Origin: Gammaproteobacteria bacterium
GTDB taxonomy: Bacteria; Pseudomonadota; Gammaproteobacteria; Chromatiales; Chromatiaceae
Direction: 5' to 3'
NCBI GenBank assembly: GCA_020445255.1
Contig: JAGRGY010000004.1
Location: 132,056-196,055, forward strand
Length of the DNA stretch: 64,000 nt
Part shown: one piece after another, positions 46,921-55,314 of the stretch
Position numbering within the stretch: the stretch's first letter is position 1
Layout of the letters: each line of letters begins with the position of its first letter
Translations under genes and position numbers: made by a program
The notes under the pieces: model-generated
What the model was told of the DNA's origin: nothing
Databases searched by the model: none
The model's input: the letters and a program-made list of their open reading frames with translations, nothing else

Positions 46921-47101
46921 CAAAGCTCCGGAGGCAGCGACGCCGCGGCAGGAGTACCGACGCGCGACGACAATCGATATAGTGCGTCGACCGGGCCAGG
47001 ATTCTGGCAAGCCGGTGCGGGGGGAGCAACCACCCGGCTGACGTAGTTTCCATGCCAGTCGACCCGCGCGACGGGCGACAGTTCCGGCACAAGACACGAT
47101 C

Positions 47102-48091
47102 ATGTTCGGATTCGGCAAGAAAAAGACACCCCCGCCCACGGCCGCACAGACGGCAGATGCGCCACAACAGCCGCAGAAGGGCCTGTTCGCGCGCCTCAGG
47201 GCCGGCCTGGCGAGAACGCGGGCCAGTCTCGGCGACGCCCTCGGCGACCTGCTCAGCGGCCGGCGCCAGATAGACGACGACCTGCTCGACGAACTCGAGA
47301 CCCTGCTGTTGACCGCCGATGTCGGCGTCGACGCGACCCGCCGCATCATCGACGAACTGACCACGCAGGTTCGCCGCAAGGAGCTCGCGGATCCCGAGGC
47401 GCTTGGCGCCCGGCTGCGTGCGCAACTGGCCGACATCCTGCGCGCAGTCGACCGCCCCGCGGTCGAATCGGCGCCCGGACGACCGCTGGTCATCCTGATG
47501 GTCGGCATCAACGGCGCCGGCAAGACCACGACCATCGGCAAGCTCGCACGCCGCTTCAGGGACGAGGGACGCAGCGTGATGCTGGCCGCCGGAGACACGT
47601 TCCGCGCCGCGGCGGTCGAACAGCTGCAGGCCTGGGGCGAGCGCAACGCCATCCCGGTGGTCGCGCAGGCCACCGGTGCCGACGCGGCATCGGTGATCTA
47701 CGACGCGCTCGCGGCCGCGACCGCGCGCAAGGCCGACGTGCTGATCGCTGACACCGCCGGCAGGCTGCACACCAAGAGCAACCTGATGGACGAGCTGGCC
47801 AAGATCGTGCGCGTCATGAAGAAAATCGACCCCGCTGCGCCCCACGAGGTGCTGCTGGTCGTCGACGCCGGCACCGGCCAGAACGCGCTCAACCAGGCGC
47901 ACGAGTTCCACAACACCGTCGGCCTGACCGGTATCGCGCTGACCAAGCTCGATGGCACCGCCAAGGGCGGCATCATCTTCGCGATCGCCGAGCGTCTGGG
48001 CGTGCCGATCCGCTTCATCGGCGTCGGCGAGGGGATCGAGGATCTGCGGCCGTTCGATGCAGATGAATTCGTCAAGGCACTGTTCGAATAG
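47102..48091 (+). CDS. ftsY: Signal recognition particle receptor FtsY
   Basis: GTPase that receives SRP-ribosome complexes at the membrane. The 329 residues have a short basic, Lys/Pro/Gln-rich N-terminal part, the N domain and the G domain with [15 protein letters not shown] (about 137-151), [37 protein letters not shown] and a C-terminal [22 protein letters not shown]. The acidic A domain seen in E. coli is nearly absent. First gene of the ftsY-ftsE-ftsX set. Confidence 0.97.
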   Translation: MFGFGKKKTPPPTAAQTADAPQQPQKGLFARLRAGLARTRASLGDALGDLLSGRRQIDDDLLDELETLLLTADVGVDATRRIIDELTTQVRRKELADPEALGARLRAQLADILRAVDRPAVESAPGRPLVILMVGINGAGKTTTIGKLARRFRDEGRSVMLAAGDTFRAAAVEQLQAWGERNAIPVVAQATGADAASVIYDALAAATARKADVLIADTAGRLHTKSNLMDELAKIVRVMKKIDPAAPHEVLLVVDAGTGQNALNQAHEFHNTVGLTGIALTKLDGTAKGGIIFAIAERLGVPIRFIGVGEGIEDLRPFDADEFVKALFE

Positions 48092-48094
48092 GGC

Positions 48095-48117
48095 CGCGGG
48101 CCGGGGGTCGCGGGCCG
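48095..48117. repeat. Direct repeat CGCGGGCCG in the ftsY-ftsE spacer
   Basis: CGCGGGCCG occurs at 48095-48103 and 48109-48117 in a 69-base, extremely GC-rich spacer. It may fold in RNA. No function is assigned. Confidence 0.4.
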
Positions 48118-48160
48118 AGGGGCCATACCGCCCGGCCCAGGGCCCGTGGTACGTCGCCCA

Positions 48161-48832
48161 ATGATTCGTTTCGACAACGTCGCCAAACGCTACCCGACCG
48201 GGCATGAAGGTCTGTCCGGGGTCGACCTGCACCTCGAACCCGGCGAGATGGCGTTCCTGACCGGCCATTCCGGGGCCGGCAAGAGCACGCTGCTGAAACT
48301 GATCGGCCTGCTCGAACGCGCGACCCGCGGCCAGGTCTGGGTGAACGGCCGCAACCTGAACAAGCTCAGTAACCGCGACGTGCCCTACCACCGCCGCGAG
48401 GTCGGCATGATCTTCCAGGATCACCGCCTGCTGCACGACCGCACCGTGTTCGACAACATCGCGCTGCCGCTCGTCGTCTCCGGCATGGGCCATGCCGAGG
48501 TCACGCGCCGCGTGCGCGCCGCGCTCGACAAGGTCGGCCTGCTGAAGAAGGACAAGGTGTTTCCGATCGCGCTGTCCGGCGGCGAGCAGCAACGGGTCGG
48601 CATCGCACGCGCGCTGGTCAGCAAGCCCCCGGTGCTGCTGGCCGACGAACCGACCGGCAACCTCGACCCGGAGCTGTCGCGCGAGATCATGGAACTGTTC
48701 ATGCAGTTCAACCAGGTCGGCGTGACGCTGCTGGTCGCAACCCACGACATCGACCTGGTCAACCGCCTGGGCAAGCGCATCATCACGCTGCGCAACGGGC
48801 GTGTTGCCGGCGACAGTGGAACCGCGGGCTGA
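48161..48832 (+). CDS. ftsE: Cell division ATP-binding protein FtsE
   Basis: ATPase of the FtsEX complex that activates peptidoglycan hydrolases at the septum. The 223 residues start MIRFDNVAKRYPTGHEGLSGVDL and have Walker A TGHSGAGKST, signature LSGGEQQRVGIARAL, Walker B VLLADEPTGNLD and a switch His in VATHDIDL. ATG at 48161 gives the standard start. The stop shares one base with the ftsX start (TGATG). Confidence 0.96.
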   Translation: MIRFDNVAKRYPTGHEGLSGVDLHLEPGEMAFLTGHSGAGKSTLLKLIGLLERATRGQVWVNGRNLNKLSNRDVPYHRREVGMIFQDHRLLHDRTVFDNIALPLVVSGMGHAEVTRRVRAALDKVGLLKKDKVFPIALSGGEQQRVGIARALVSKPPVLLADEPTGNLDPELSREIMELFMQFNQVGVTLLVATHDIDLVNRLGKRIITLRNGRVAGDSGTAG

Positions 48833-49791
48833 TGGCAAAGCGCGTCAGACAGCCCGGCTTCAGGCGCAACCGCAATCCGGTCACCTGGCTGTTGCGGCAC
48901 GCGCAGATGTCGCTGTCGTCGCTCGGCCGCCTGAGCCGCAGTCCGTTGACAACACTGATGACCGCGGCGGTGATCGGTATTGCGCTGGCGCTGCCGAGCG
49001 GGCTGCACATGCTGGTCGACAACGTGCGCCAGTTGAGCGCGAGTTGGGACGGCAGCGCCAGCATCTCGCTGTTTCTCAACGACGCGGTCAGTGACGAGCA
49101 GGCCGAGCAAGTGCGCGCCAAGGTGGCCGCGCGCAACGACATTGCCGATACGCGCCTGATCGACCGCGCCGCGGCGCTCGACGAATTCCGGCGCCTGTCG
49201 GGCTTCGGTCAGGCCATCGAATTGCTCGACCAAAACCCGCTGCCCCCGGTGGTGCTGGCGCGGCCGGCCGCGCGCATCCAGGGTAGCGACGCGGTCGGGC
49301 ACCTGGCGCAGGAACTGCAGGCGTTCCGCGAGATCGATCTCGCCCAGGTCGACCTGCAATGGGTCGAACGCCTCGGCGCGATCACGGGCACGATCGAACG
49401 CGCCGTGCTCGTCCTCGCGGTGTTGCTGGCCGGGGCGGTGCTGCTGATCGTTGGCAACACGATCCGGCTGGAGATCCAGAACCGCCACAGCGAGATCGAG
49501 GTCGTCAAGCTGGTCGGCGGCACGGATGCCTTCATCCGCCGGCCATTCCTGTACGAGGGCTTCTGGTACGGCCTGCTGGGCGCCGCGATCGCCCTGATAC
49601 TCGTGATCGTGTCGCTGGTCCTGCTCGATGGACCGGTCGAACGCCTCGCCGGGCTGTACAACTCGCGTTTCGAACTTGCCGCCGTGGACTGGGGCAGCTT
49701 CCTCGGGATCGTCGGCGGTGGGCCGTTGCTGGGTCTATGTGGGGCCTGGCTGGCCGTGGGACGGCATCTCGCCCATGTCCAGCCGGAGTGA
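48832..49791 (+). CDS. ftsX: Cell division protein FtsX
   Basis: A 319-residue four-helix membrane partner of FtsE, with a cytoplasmic N-terminus, a helix near 40-60, an extracytoplasmic loop (SWDGSASISLFLNDAVSDEQAEQV) and three C-terminal helices. It begins MAKRVRQPGFRRNRNPVTWLLRHAQMSLSSLGRLSRSPLTTLMTAAVIGIALALP, typical of gammaproteobacterial FtsX. In most relatives rpoH follows directly; here 4.5 kb of other genes intervene. Confidence 0.95.
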   Translation: MAKRVRQPGFRRNRNPVTWLLRHAQMSLSSLGRLSRSPLTTLMTAAVIGIALALPSGLHMLVDNVRQLSASWDGSASISLFLNDAVSDEQAEQVRAKVAARNDIADTRLIDRAAALDEFRRLSGFGQAIELLDQNPLPPVVLARPAARIQGSDAVGHLAQELQAFREIDLAQVDLQWVERLGAITGTIERAVLVLAVLLAGAVLLIVGNTIRLEIQNRHSEIEVVKLVGGTDAFIRRPFLYEGFWYGLLGAAIALILVIVSLVLLDGPVERLAGLYNSRFELAAVDWGSFLGIVGGGPLLGLCGAWLAVGRHLAHVQPE

Positions 49792-50566
49792 TTGGCGCGG
49801 GCCCGCACCGACGACAAGCCCTGAAAGCGCCGGTTGTCAGTCTGGCTTACAGTCGCAGAACTGATATTAATCCTTTTAAAAATAATATGTTATGAAGCAC
49901 ATCCCACACCCGGCGGACGCTTGGCGCCGCGCGGATGCGGGCGTCGGCGCATCCGCGCAGCGGCGTCCGCCCAGGGACGCAGAATTACCAATAACTGATT
50001 GAATTCAGGAACCAATCCACATTGCACCGACAATGCGTCGGGGCGTTTTGGGCATCCCGTTCTGCGGCGGGGTCCGTTCCGCTTTACAGCGGAGCCACCA
50101 CGACCGTCCTACGCGTGATCGTTGGCCATCGGCTGCCCGTCGGACAACGGCATTCGGACTGCGATCGGCCCGCCCGCCGCGTCATCCATTCCGGCCGACC
50201 GCCACGTGCGCATGCGGGCACAGCGGAAACCGGTCGGCGGCGCCGAGGGAATGGCGCTGGCCCTACATCATACCAATACAAAACAATGAGATAGCGAGTC
50301 TTCGGTGGTTTCGCACCGGCAGTCTGCCGTGCGGTCCCAGGTACCACACGGCGACCTTCCGACGTCGCTCGCCAGCGCCGCCGGTGGCGACGAACGACGC
50401 CGCCTGCCCGGCTTTCCGGCTACGGGGAAACCCTAAGGCACCGATCGTTGCCCATTTGGCCCGCGACTTGCTCGGAGGCGGTTAGGGATGGTCCTGCGAC
50501 TGCCTGCCGCCGTAAGGGTGATGGGTGCAGTGAGACCGACCGAAGCAGTACGTCAAGGAACACATA
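49792..50566. other. 775-base gap between ftsX and the PEP-CTERM-like gene
   Basis: No convincing gene is seen; the frames present have basic, Arg/Pro-rich products and no ribosome-binding sites. It holds an AT-rich patch (about 49861-49893), unusual for this GC-rich region and a likely promoter. A large inverted repeat lies at 49912-49971 and a short CCGCT/AGCGG stem lies near 50080-50095. The long untranslated leader before 50567 may be regulatory. Confidence 0.5.
49912..49971. repeat. Large imperfect inverted repeat
   Basis: The outer arms GGCGGACGC (49912-49920) and GCGTCCGCC (49963-49971) pair perfectly. The inner arms GCGCGGATGCG (49929-49939) and CGCATCCGCGC (49948-49958) also pair perfectly, with an 8-base loop and unequal internal bulges. 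This is 20 base pairs in all. No T-run follows. Confidence 0.75.
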
Positions 50567-51352
50567 ATGAAACGAATCGCTCATCGCCTTGTGCCGAAGG
50601 CAACCCACGCCGCCCTGCTCCACGCCGGCATGCTCGCGGCGGGCAGCGCAATGGCCGTACCGGGCCTGCAATTGAACTTTACCGGTGGCATCTACGACCC
50701 GGCCCCTTCCGAGACCGTTGTGTTTTCGGGTGCGTCCGCCACGCTGAACGCCTACCTGCTGGCGAGCACCCGAAACACGCTCGACGACACGTATTACCTG
50801 GCAATCGCGCTGACGCCGCAGATCTCAACCCCGTCCAATCTGGGCTCTTTCACGATCGAAGGGACGACCGTCAACGTCACTGCCGACATGGTGTTTGGCA
50901 CCCCTCCGGCCGAAACGCTGGGCGGCGATGCCGGACACGACGGTGGCGACCTGGGTCAGCACGGTATTTACGACACCTACTACTACGAGTACGAGATCCA
51001 TTTCGACGGCCTGCAGATGAGCACGTCGGTCGATGTCGAGGCCGATCCCGGCTTTGACCCGTCCGCCAACCCGGGCTCGGATCTCCACTACCTGGCGTTC
51101 AACATCGATGCCAGCCTGCTCGACCCGGCGGTCGGGCTGCACTTCGACCTGTACAACACCAAGGTCAAGTCAGCCACGGACATCGATGTGGACAACTTTG
51201 CGCCGTTTTCGCACGACGCCGAGCTCATCCGTGGCGGTGGCGGTAACGACGATGAGCTCGTGACGCCGCAGGCGATCCCCACACCGGGCACGCTGCTGCT
51301 GCTGGGCACACCAATGATCGGCATCGGCGCATGGCGCCGTCGCCGCGCCTGA
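50567..51352 (+). CDS. Choice-of-anchor-N type exported protein with PEP-CTERM-like tail
   Basis: A 261-residue surface or secreted protein. The signal peptide ends near AAGSAMA-VPG (about residue 30). The mature domain shows LQLNFTGGIYD, SDTYYLAIALTP-like strands, LGSFTIEGTTVNVTADMVFGTPP, HGIYDTYYYEYEIHFD and DVDNFAPFSHDAE, matching the choice-of-anchor-N pattern as I remember it. The C-terminus is IPTPGTLLLLG, a hydrophobic helix and WRRRRA, a PEP-CTERM-like sorting signal with PTP in place of PEP. Such tails are processed by exosortases; none is in the window. AAGGA precedes ATG 50567; a terminator follows. Confidence 0.8.
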   Translation: MKRIAHRLVPKATHAALLHAGMLAAGSAMAVPGLQLNFTGGIYDPAPSETVVFSGASATLNAYLLASTRNTLDDTYYLAIALTPQISTPSNLGSFTIEGTTVNVTADMVFGTPPAETLGGDAGHDGGDLGQHGIYDTYYYEYEIHFDGLQMSTSVDVEADPGFDPSANPGSDLHYLAFNIDASLLDPAVGLHFDLYNTKVKSATDIDVDNFAPFSHDAELIRGGGGNDDELVTPQAIPTPGTLLLLGTPMIGIGAWRRRRA

Positions 51353-51372
51353 AGCGTCTAAGTCAACCAGCG

Positions 51373-51401
51373 AGGCCCGGGATTACCCGGGCCTTTTCAT
51401 T
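51373..51401 (+). terminator. Intrinsic terminator after the PEP-CTERM-like gene
   Basis: AGGCCCGGG (51373-51381), loop ATTA and CCCGGGCCT (51386-51394) form a 9-base-pair GC-rich stem, followed by TTTCATTT. Confidence 0.9.
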
Positions 51402-51556
51402 TGCGGCGGCCGCCAACGGCGCACCCACGGCCCGGCACCAGCGGTGTGACGCCGCTCACGATCACGGCTTGTGAGCTGCCCGGCAGATCAAGTCGACCGA
51501 TGCCGCGTCGCTAACCAGCAAACGTGGTATCCCATTCCCCGACGAGATCAGACTCC

Positions 51557-53395
51557 ATGCCGCAGAAACCTACGAGGAGCCGCAGCGCGGCCGTCGCACT
51601 CGCCGTGCCACTCCTGCTTGCCGGTCAGGCCGGTTTCGCCGCGAACGACAATCCCGGACAGGGTTTTGCCGAGGGGCGCATCCTGGTCAAGCCTGCAGCG
51701 GGACTGAGCGACGCCAAGCTCGACCGGATCCTCGCACGCGTCGGCGCCCGGGCACGACAGAAGCTGACCGGTATGAACATCCGCGTCGTCGACGTACCGG
51801 CGCAGGCAGAGGCGGCGTTGGCACGTGCGTTGAATCACACACCCGGCATTGCGTTCGCCGAGGTCGATCTGCTGCTGGAACCGGTCGCCACCGTCAACGA
51901 CCCGAACTACCCGAGTCAATGGCACCTGCCCAGGATGCAGGCACCCGATGCCTGGCAGTATGGCGACGGTAGCGGGGTCAAGGTCGCCGTCTGCGACAGC
52001 GGCGTGTACGCAGGTCATCCCGACCTGGCCGGGCAGGTGCTCGACGGCTGGAACACCGTGTCGAACAACACGGACACAAGCGACATCTACGGTCACGGCA
52101 CCAAGGTGGCCGGCACCATTGCGGCAGCGACCAACAACCTGGTCGGTGTCGCGTCGGCCGCGCCGGGCGCGAAGATTCTGCCGGTTCGCGTCACCAACAG
52201 CAGTGACGGTGTCGCCTACAGCAGCGATATTGCCGAATGCATCCAGTGGGCCGCGGACCAGGGTGCACGCGTGGCCAACGTGAGCTTCGCCGCGGCCGGC
52301 AGCGCCGCGGTGGCGAACGCCGCCAGCTACATGCTGAGCAGGGGCGGCGTGGTAACCGTATCCGCCGGCAACTACAACAGCGACGCCGGCTATGCCAACA
52401 GCCCCTACCTGTTCGTCGTCGCCGCCACAGACAGCACCGACGGCAGGGCCGGCTACTCGAGTTTCGGCAACGATGTCGACATCGCCGCACCGGGCTCCGG
52501 CATCTACACGACCACTGCCAGTGGCGGGTACGGTTCGGTCAGTGGCACGTCGTTCTCGAGCCCGCTCACCGCGGCGGCCGCCGCACTGGTGATGGCGACC
52601 AACCCGTCGCTGAATCCGACCGACGTGACCGCGATACTGGTCGGCACCGCGGTCGACCTGGGCAGCGCCGGCTGGGACCCGTACTTCGGTTATGGACGGG
52701 TGAATGCGCTGGCGGCGGTACAACTCGCCGCGAGCGCCGACACATCCGATCTGATCGCGCCCGAGGTATCGATCGAGGCACCGCTCGCCGACCAACGGCT
52801 GAGCGGCGACGTCATGGTGCTGGTCCGGGCCACCGACGCCTTCGGGGTCGTCGACGTCGGGCTGTACGTCGATGACCACCGGTTGGCCAGCGAGACGCAG
52901 GCGACCGCGAACGGCTATCCGTTCGTCTGGGATTCAGCCACCGTCGCGGATGGACAACACCGGATCAGCGCGCGCGCCACGGATGCCGCCGGCAACGTCG
53001 GCCGATCTGCCACTGTGTACGTGACCGTTACCAATGTCGGCGACCAGACACCGCCCAGTGCGTTCGTCACGAGTCCCAGCGACGGAGCGACGGTCGGCGG
53101 AAACGTCACGCTGTCCGGCTACGCAACCGACGACCAGGGTGTCGAGCAGTTCCGCCTGCTGGTGAACGGCGCGCTGAAGTGCGCCGGCACGAGCAGCGCG
53201 TCCTGCGGATGGAACACGCGCAAGCTGACAGGTGGCAGCTACACCGTGACCGCGGAAGCCGTCGACGGCACCGGCAATACCGGCAGCGCCTCGGTCACGG
53301 TCTTTCTGGATGGGGGCAGCTCCAAGGGTGGACCGAAGGATGGCTCGACGGGCGGACCCTCGTCCGGCGGCAAAGGCAATGGCCGCAACAAATAG
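51557..53395 (+). CDS. Secreted subtilisin-like serine protease (S8) with Ig-like repeats
   Basis: A 612-residue exported protease. Signal peptide about residues 1-28, an inhibitor-like propeptide (EGRILVKPAAGLSDAKLDRILARVGA...), and an S8 catalytic domain with Asp in VAVCDSGV near 146, His in GHGTKVAGTIAA near 180 and Ser in SGTSFSSPLTAAAA near 333. Two Ig-like domains follow (about 400-500 and 500-590; PEVSIEAPLADQRLSG and TPPSAFVTSPSDGATVGG). The Gly/Ser/Lys-rich end (KGGPKDGSTGGPSSGGKG) has no sorting signal. ATG 51557 is preferred over GTG 51524 because it starts a clean signal peptide. It may work on or beside the neighbouring surface protein (inference). Confidence 0.94.
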   Translation: MPQKPTRSRSAAVALAVPLLLAGQAGFAANDNPGQGFAEGRILVKPAAGLSDAKLDRILARVGARARQKLTGMNIRVVDVPAQAEAALARALNHTPGIAFAEVDLLLEPVATVNDPNYPSQWHLPRMQAPDAWQYGDGSGVKVAVCDSGVYAGHPDLAGQVLDGWNTVSNNTDTSDIYGHGTKVAGTIAAATNNLVGVASAAPGAKILPVRVTNSSDGVAYSSDIAECIQWAADQGARVANVSFAAAGSAAVANAASYMLSRGGVVTVSAGNYNSDAGYANSPYLFVVAATDSTDGRAGYSSFGNDVDIAAPGSGIYTTTASGGYGSVSGTSFSSPLTAAAAALVMATNPSLNPTDVTAILVGTAVDLGSAGWDPYFGYGRVNALAAVQLAASADTSDLIAPEVSIEAPLADQRLSGDVMVLVRATDAFGVVDVGLYVDDHRLASETQATANGYPFVWDSATVADGQHRISARATDAAGNVGRSATVYVTVTNVGDQTPPSAFVTSPSDGATVGGNVTLSGYATDDQGVEQFRLLVNGALKCAGTSSASCGWNTRKLTGGSYTVTAEAVDGTGNTGSASVTVFLDGGSSKGGPKDGSTGGPSSGGKGNGRNK

Positions 53396-53430
53396 GTCGG
53401 GGCACCCCACCCGCTGACGGTTCGGTGTGG

Positions 53431-53997
53431 TCATCTGCCGACGTCGATGTCGACCTGTAGGAAATCCGTACCGGCCACGATGCGTGCGCCATGCCGTCGG
53501 CACAGCGCCAGCATCGCCGCGTTGCTGGGGAACACGTAGCCGCGCAGCGTCGCCAGGCCGCTGCGCCGCGCACTGTCGAGCAGTCGGTCGAGCAGGGCAC
53601 CCCCGACTCCGCGACCCTGCCAACGATCGACGACGGTGACGGCGAATTCGGCGATGTCGGTCGTCCCCGGCAACACCAGATACCGCGCCACCCCGATCCC
53701 CTCATAGTCGCCCCCGGTCGCGACCACGGCACACAGCGCGACACGCCACGTGCCGTCAATGTCGGTAAGCTCGTCGAGCTGGCGGTCACTGAGTTGGCCG
53801 ATACCGGACGCGAAACGCTGCCAGCGCGAACGCGGCGACAGACGCGTCATGCCGCGCTGCAACTCGGCGCGCCATTGGGCGCGCGTGAAGTGATGCGCAC
53901 CGTCGATGCAGGGTTGGATCTCGAACGCCGCGCCATCCCGCGCGCGGTGCCGCGTCGCGCCGTCGCCAGGCTCGTTGTCTGCGGACATCGGCGCCAC
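53431..53997 (-). CDS. GNAT-family acetyltransferase
   Basis: A 188-residue protein whose central part carries the GNAT acetyl-CoA site: [70 protein letters not shown], with the Q/R-x-x-G-x-G/A loop at RWQGRGVGG. Resembles the acetyltransferase domains associated with protein acetylation systems, but the substrate is unknown. It is transcribed against its neighbours, between the protease and rpoH. Alternative start ATG at 53988. Confidence 0.85.
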   Translation of the reverse strand: MAPMSADNEPGDGATRHRARDGAAFEIQPCIDGAHHFTRAQWRAELQRGMTRLSPRSRWQRFASGIGQLSDRQLDELTDIDGTWRVALCAVVATGGDYEGIGVARYLVLPGTTDIAEFAVTVVDRWQGRGVGGALLDRLLDSARRSGLATLRGYVFPSNAAMLALCRRHGARIVAGTDFLQVDIDVGR

Positions 53998-54207
53998 CTC
54001 ACCCCCACGGGGCCTCTATCGCCCAACCGGGCCACGCACCGCCGGGATTATCCCACGCCCCGTCCGGTGGTCTGCCGGTCCGTGGCGGGGGCGTGCGCCT
54101 CAAGACGGAACGCCGGTATCGGACCGGACACGGTCGGCGGCCCGCCTGATGCGCGGCCCTTGGCAACAAGGTTTTTTTCATGAAAATCGTGTGGTTACCG
54201 TAGCACA

Positions 54208-54235
54208 GGAACTTCCGGCCCAATTGGCACTCTTA
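54208..54235 (+). promoter_or_regulatory. Sigma-E-like promoter for rpoH
   Basis: A -35 GGAACTT (54208-54214) and -10 TCTTA (54231-54235) are separated by 16 bases, matching the sigma-E pattern GGAACTT-N16-TCnnA. Transcription would start near 54242, about 78 bases before rpoH. E. coli rpoH also has a sigma-E promoter. Here the -10 lies inside the first CIRCE operator. Confidence 0.7.
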
Positions 54236-54250
54236 CCCCTGGAGTGCCAA
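54224..54250. promoter_or_regulatory. CIRCE operator (HrcA site) upstream of rpoH
   Basis: TTGGCACTC (54224-54232), a 9-base spacer and GAGTGCCAA (54242-54250) form a perfect inverted repeat. It differs from the CIRCE consensus TTAGCACTC-N9-GAGTGCTAA by one symmetrical base in each arm. It covers the -10 and start of the sigma-E-like promoter, the right place for HrcA repression. Confidence 0.85.
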
Positions 54251-54257
54251 ACCAACT

Positions 54258-54284
54258 CTGGCAGTCACGTGTTTGGAGTGCTAA
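54258..54284. promoter_or_regulatory. Second, half-degenerate CIRCE-like operator
   Basis: The right arm GAGTGCTAA (54276-54284) is a perfect consensus CIRCE half. The left arm CTGGCAGTC (54258-54266), at the correct 9-base spacing, matches 6 of 9 consensus bases. It starts 34 bases after the first site, about three DNA turns, so two HrcA dimers could bind the same face. Confidence 0.55.
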
Positions 54285-54319
54285 ATTCGGAGTCGGAAAA
54301 GGAGAGGGTGCGACACCTT

Positions 54320-55168
54320 ATGAGTAGAGAGCTTGCCATTCCGGTAACCCTGCCAACAGGCAACATGGAGGCGTACATCAGCGCGGCGTTCCAGCTGCCC
54401 ATGCTGTCCGCCGAGGAGGAGCACGAGCTCGCCGTGCGCCTGCGCGACCGCAACGATCTCGCTGCGGCCCAGGCACTGGTCATGTCCCATTTGCGCTTTG
54501 TCGTGCGCATCGCACGTCAGTACAGCGGTTACGGTCTGCCGCAGAACGACCTGGTACAGGAGGGCACCGTCGGCCTGATGAAGGCGGTGCGCCGCTTCGA
54601 TCCGGACATGGGCGTACGCCTGGTGTCGTTCGCCGTGCACTGGATCAAGGCCGAGATCCACGAGTACATCCTGCGCAACTGGCGCATCGTCAAGATCGCG
54701 ACCACCAAGGCGCAGCGCAAACTGTTCTTCAACCTGCGCAGCGCGAAGAAGCGCCTCGGCTGGTTCTCGCGCGACGAAGTCGAAGCCGTCGCCGAGGATC
54801 TCGGCGTCAAGCCCGAGACCGTGCTCGAAATGGAATCGCGCCTGGCCAATCACGACATGGCCTTCGATGGTGGCGACGGCGACGAGGACGACCACGTCGT
54901 CGCACCGGCCGCGTACCTGCCGGACCTGCGCAGCGAGCCGTCTATGCTGCTGGAGCGTATGGACAGCGAACAGACGGAACGCGAAGGCCTTTACGAGGCA
55001 TTGGCGGCGCTCGACGCACGCAGTCGCGACATCGTGACCCGCCGTTGGCTCAGCGAAGACAAGAAGACCCTGCACGAGCTGGCGGACGAGTACGGCGTGT
55101 CCGCCGAGCGCATCCGCCAGATCGAGTCCGCGGCGATGAAGAAGCTGCGCGGAGCGCTGGCCGCCTGA
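54320..55168 (+). CDS. rpoH: Heat-shock sigma factor RpoH (sigma-32)
   Basis: A 282-residue sigma factor that directs RNA polymerase to heat-shock promoters. It has region 2 ([65 protein letters not shown], including 2.3/2.4), the RpoH box [17 protein letters not shown], and region 4 with a helix-turn-helix ([28 protein letters not shown]). ATG 54320 gives [20 protein letters not shown], the usual start; the nearest GGAG is rather far upstream, so translation may depend on RNA structure. Ends at a terminator. Normally directly after ftsX. Confidence 0.97.
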   Translation: MSRELAIPVTLPTGNMEAYISAAFQLPMLSAEEEHELAVRLRDRNDLAAAQALVMSHLRFVVRIARQYSGYGLPQNDLVQEGTVGLMKAVRRFDPDMGVRLVSFAVHWIKAEIHEYILRNWRIVKIATTKAQRKLFFNLRSAKKRLGWFSRDEVEAVAEDLGVKPETVLEMESRLANHDMAFDGGDGDEDDHVVAPAAYLPDLRSEPSMLLERMDSEQTEREGLYEALAALDARSRDIVTRRWLSEDKKTLHELADEYGVSAERIRQIESAAMKKLRGALAA

Positions 55169-55197
55169 TCGCGGCAATTGCCGAGCACGTCCCCCAC

Positions 55198-55225
55198 AGG
55201 CCCGCTCATCGCGGGCCTTTTCATT
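55198..55225 (+). terminator. Intrinsic terminator after rpoH
   Basis: AGGCCCGC (55198-55205), loop TCATC and GCGGGCCT (55211-55218) form an 8-base-pair stem followed by TTTCATT. Confidence 0.9.
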
Positions 55226-55314
55226 GGCGCGTCTCCTGGCGCCCACCACCACATCCGCACCGGTCTGAGGCCATGCCAGCCGGCTAAAGGGCCAGTTGTG
55301 TGGGCCGATAAACC

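Larger units (their letters stand above)
53998..54319. other. Intergenic region upstream of rpoH
   Basis: This 322-base non-coding region separates the divergent GNAT gene from rpoH. The left part is GC-rich with no clear signal. From about 54165 it becomes AT-richer and holds a sigma-E-like promoter and two CIRCE-like operators, entered separately. Confidence 0.7.

Noticed and set aside
50033..50485. 150-codon plus-strand frame in the ftsX to PEP-CTERM-like gap
   Set aside because: Arg/Pro/Ala-rich product typical of spurious GC-rich frames, no start signal and no family resemblance.
50280..50520. Possible cyclic-di-GMP or other riboswitch before the PEP-CTERM-like gene
   Set aside because: Some CCGGCTTTCCGG/GGGAAACC words look suggestive, but the conserved GEMM core and paired helices could not be laid out.
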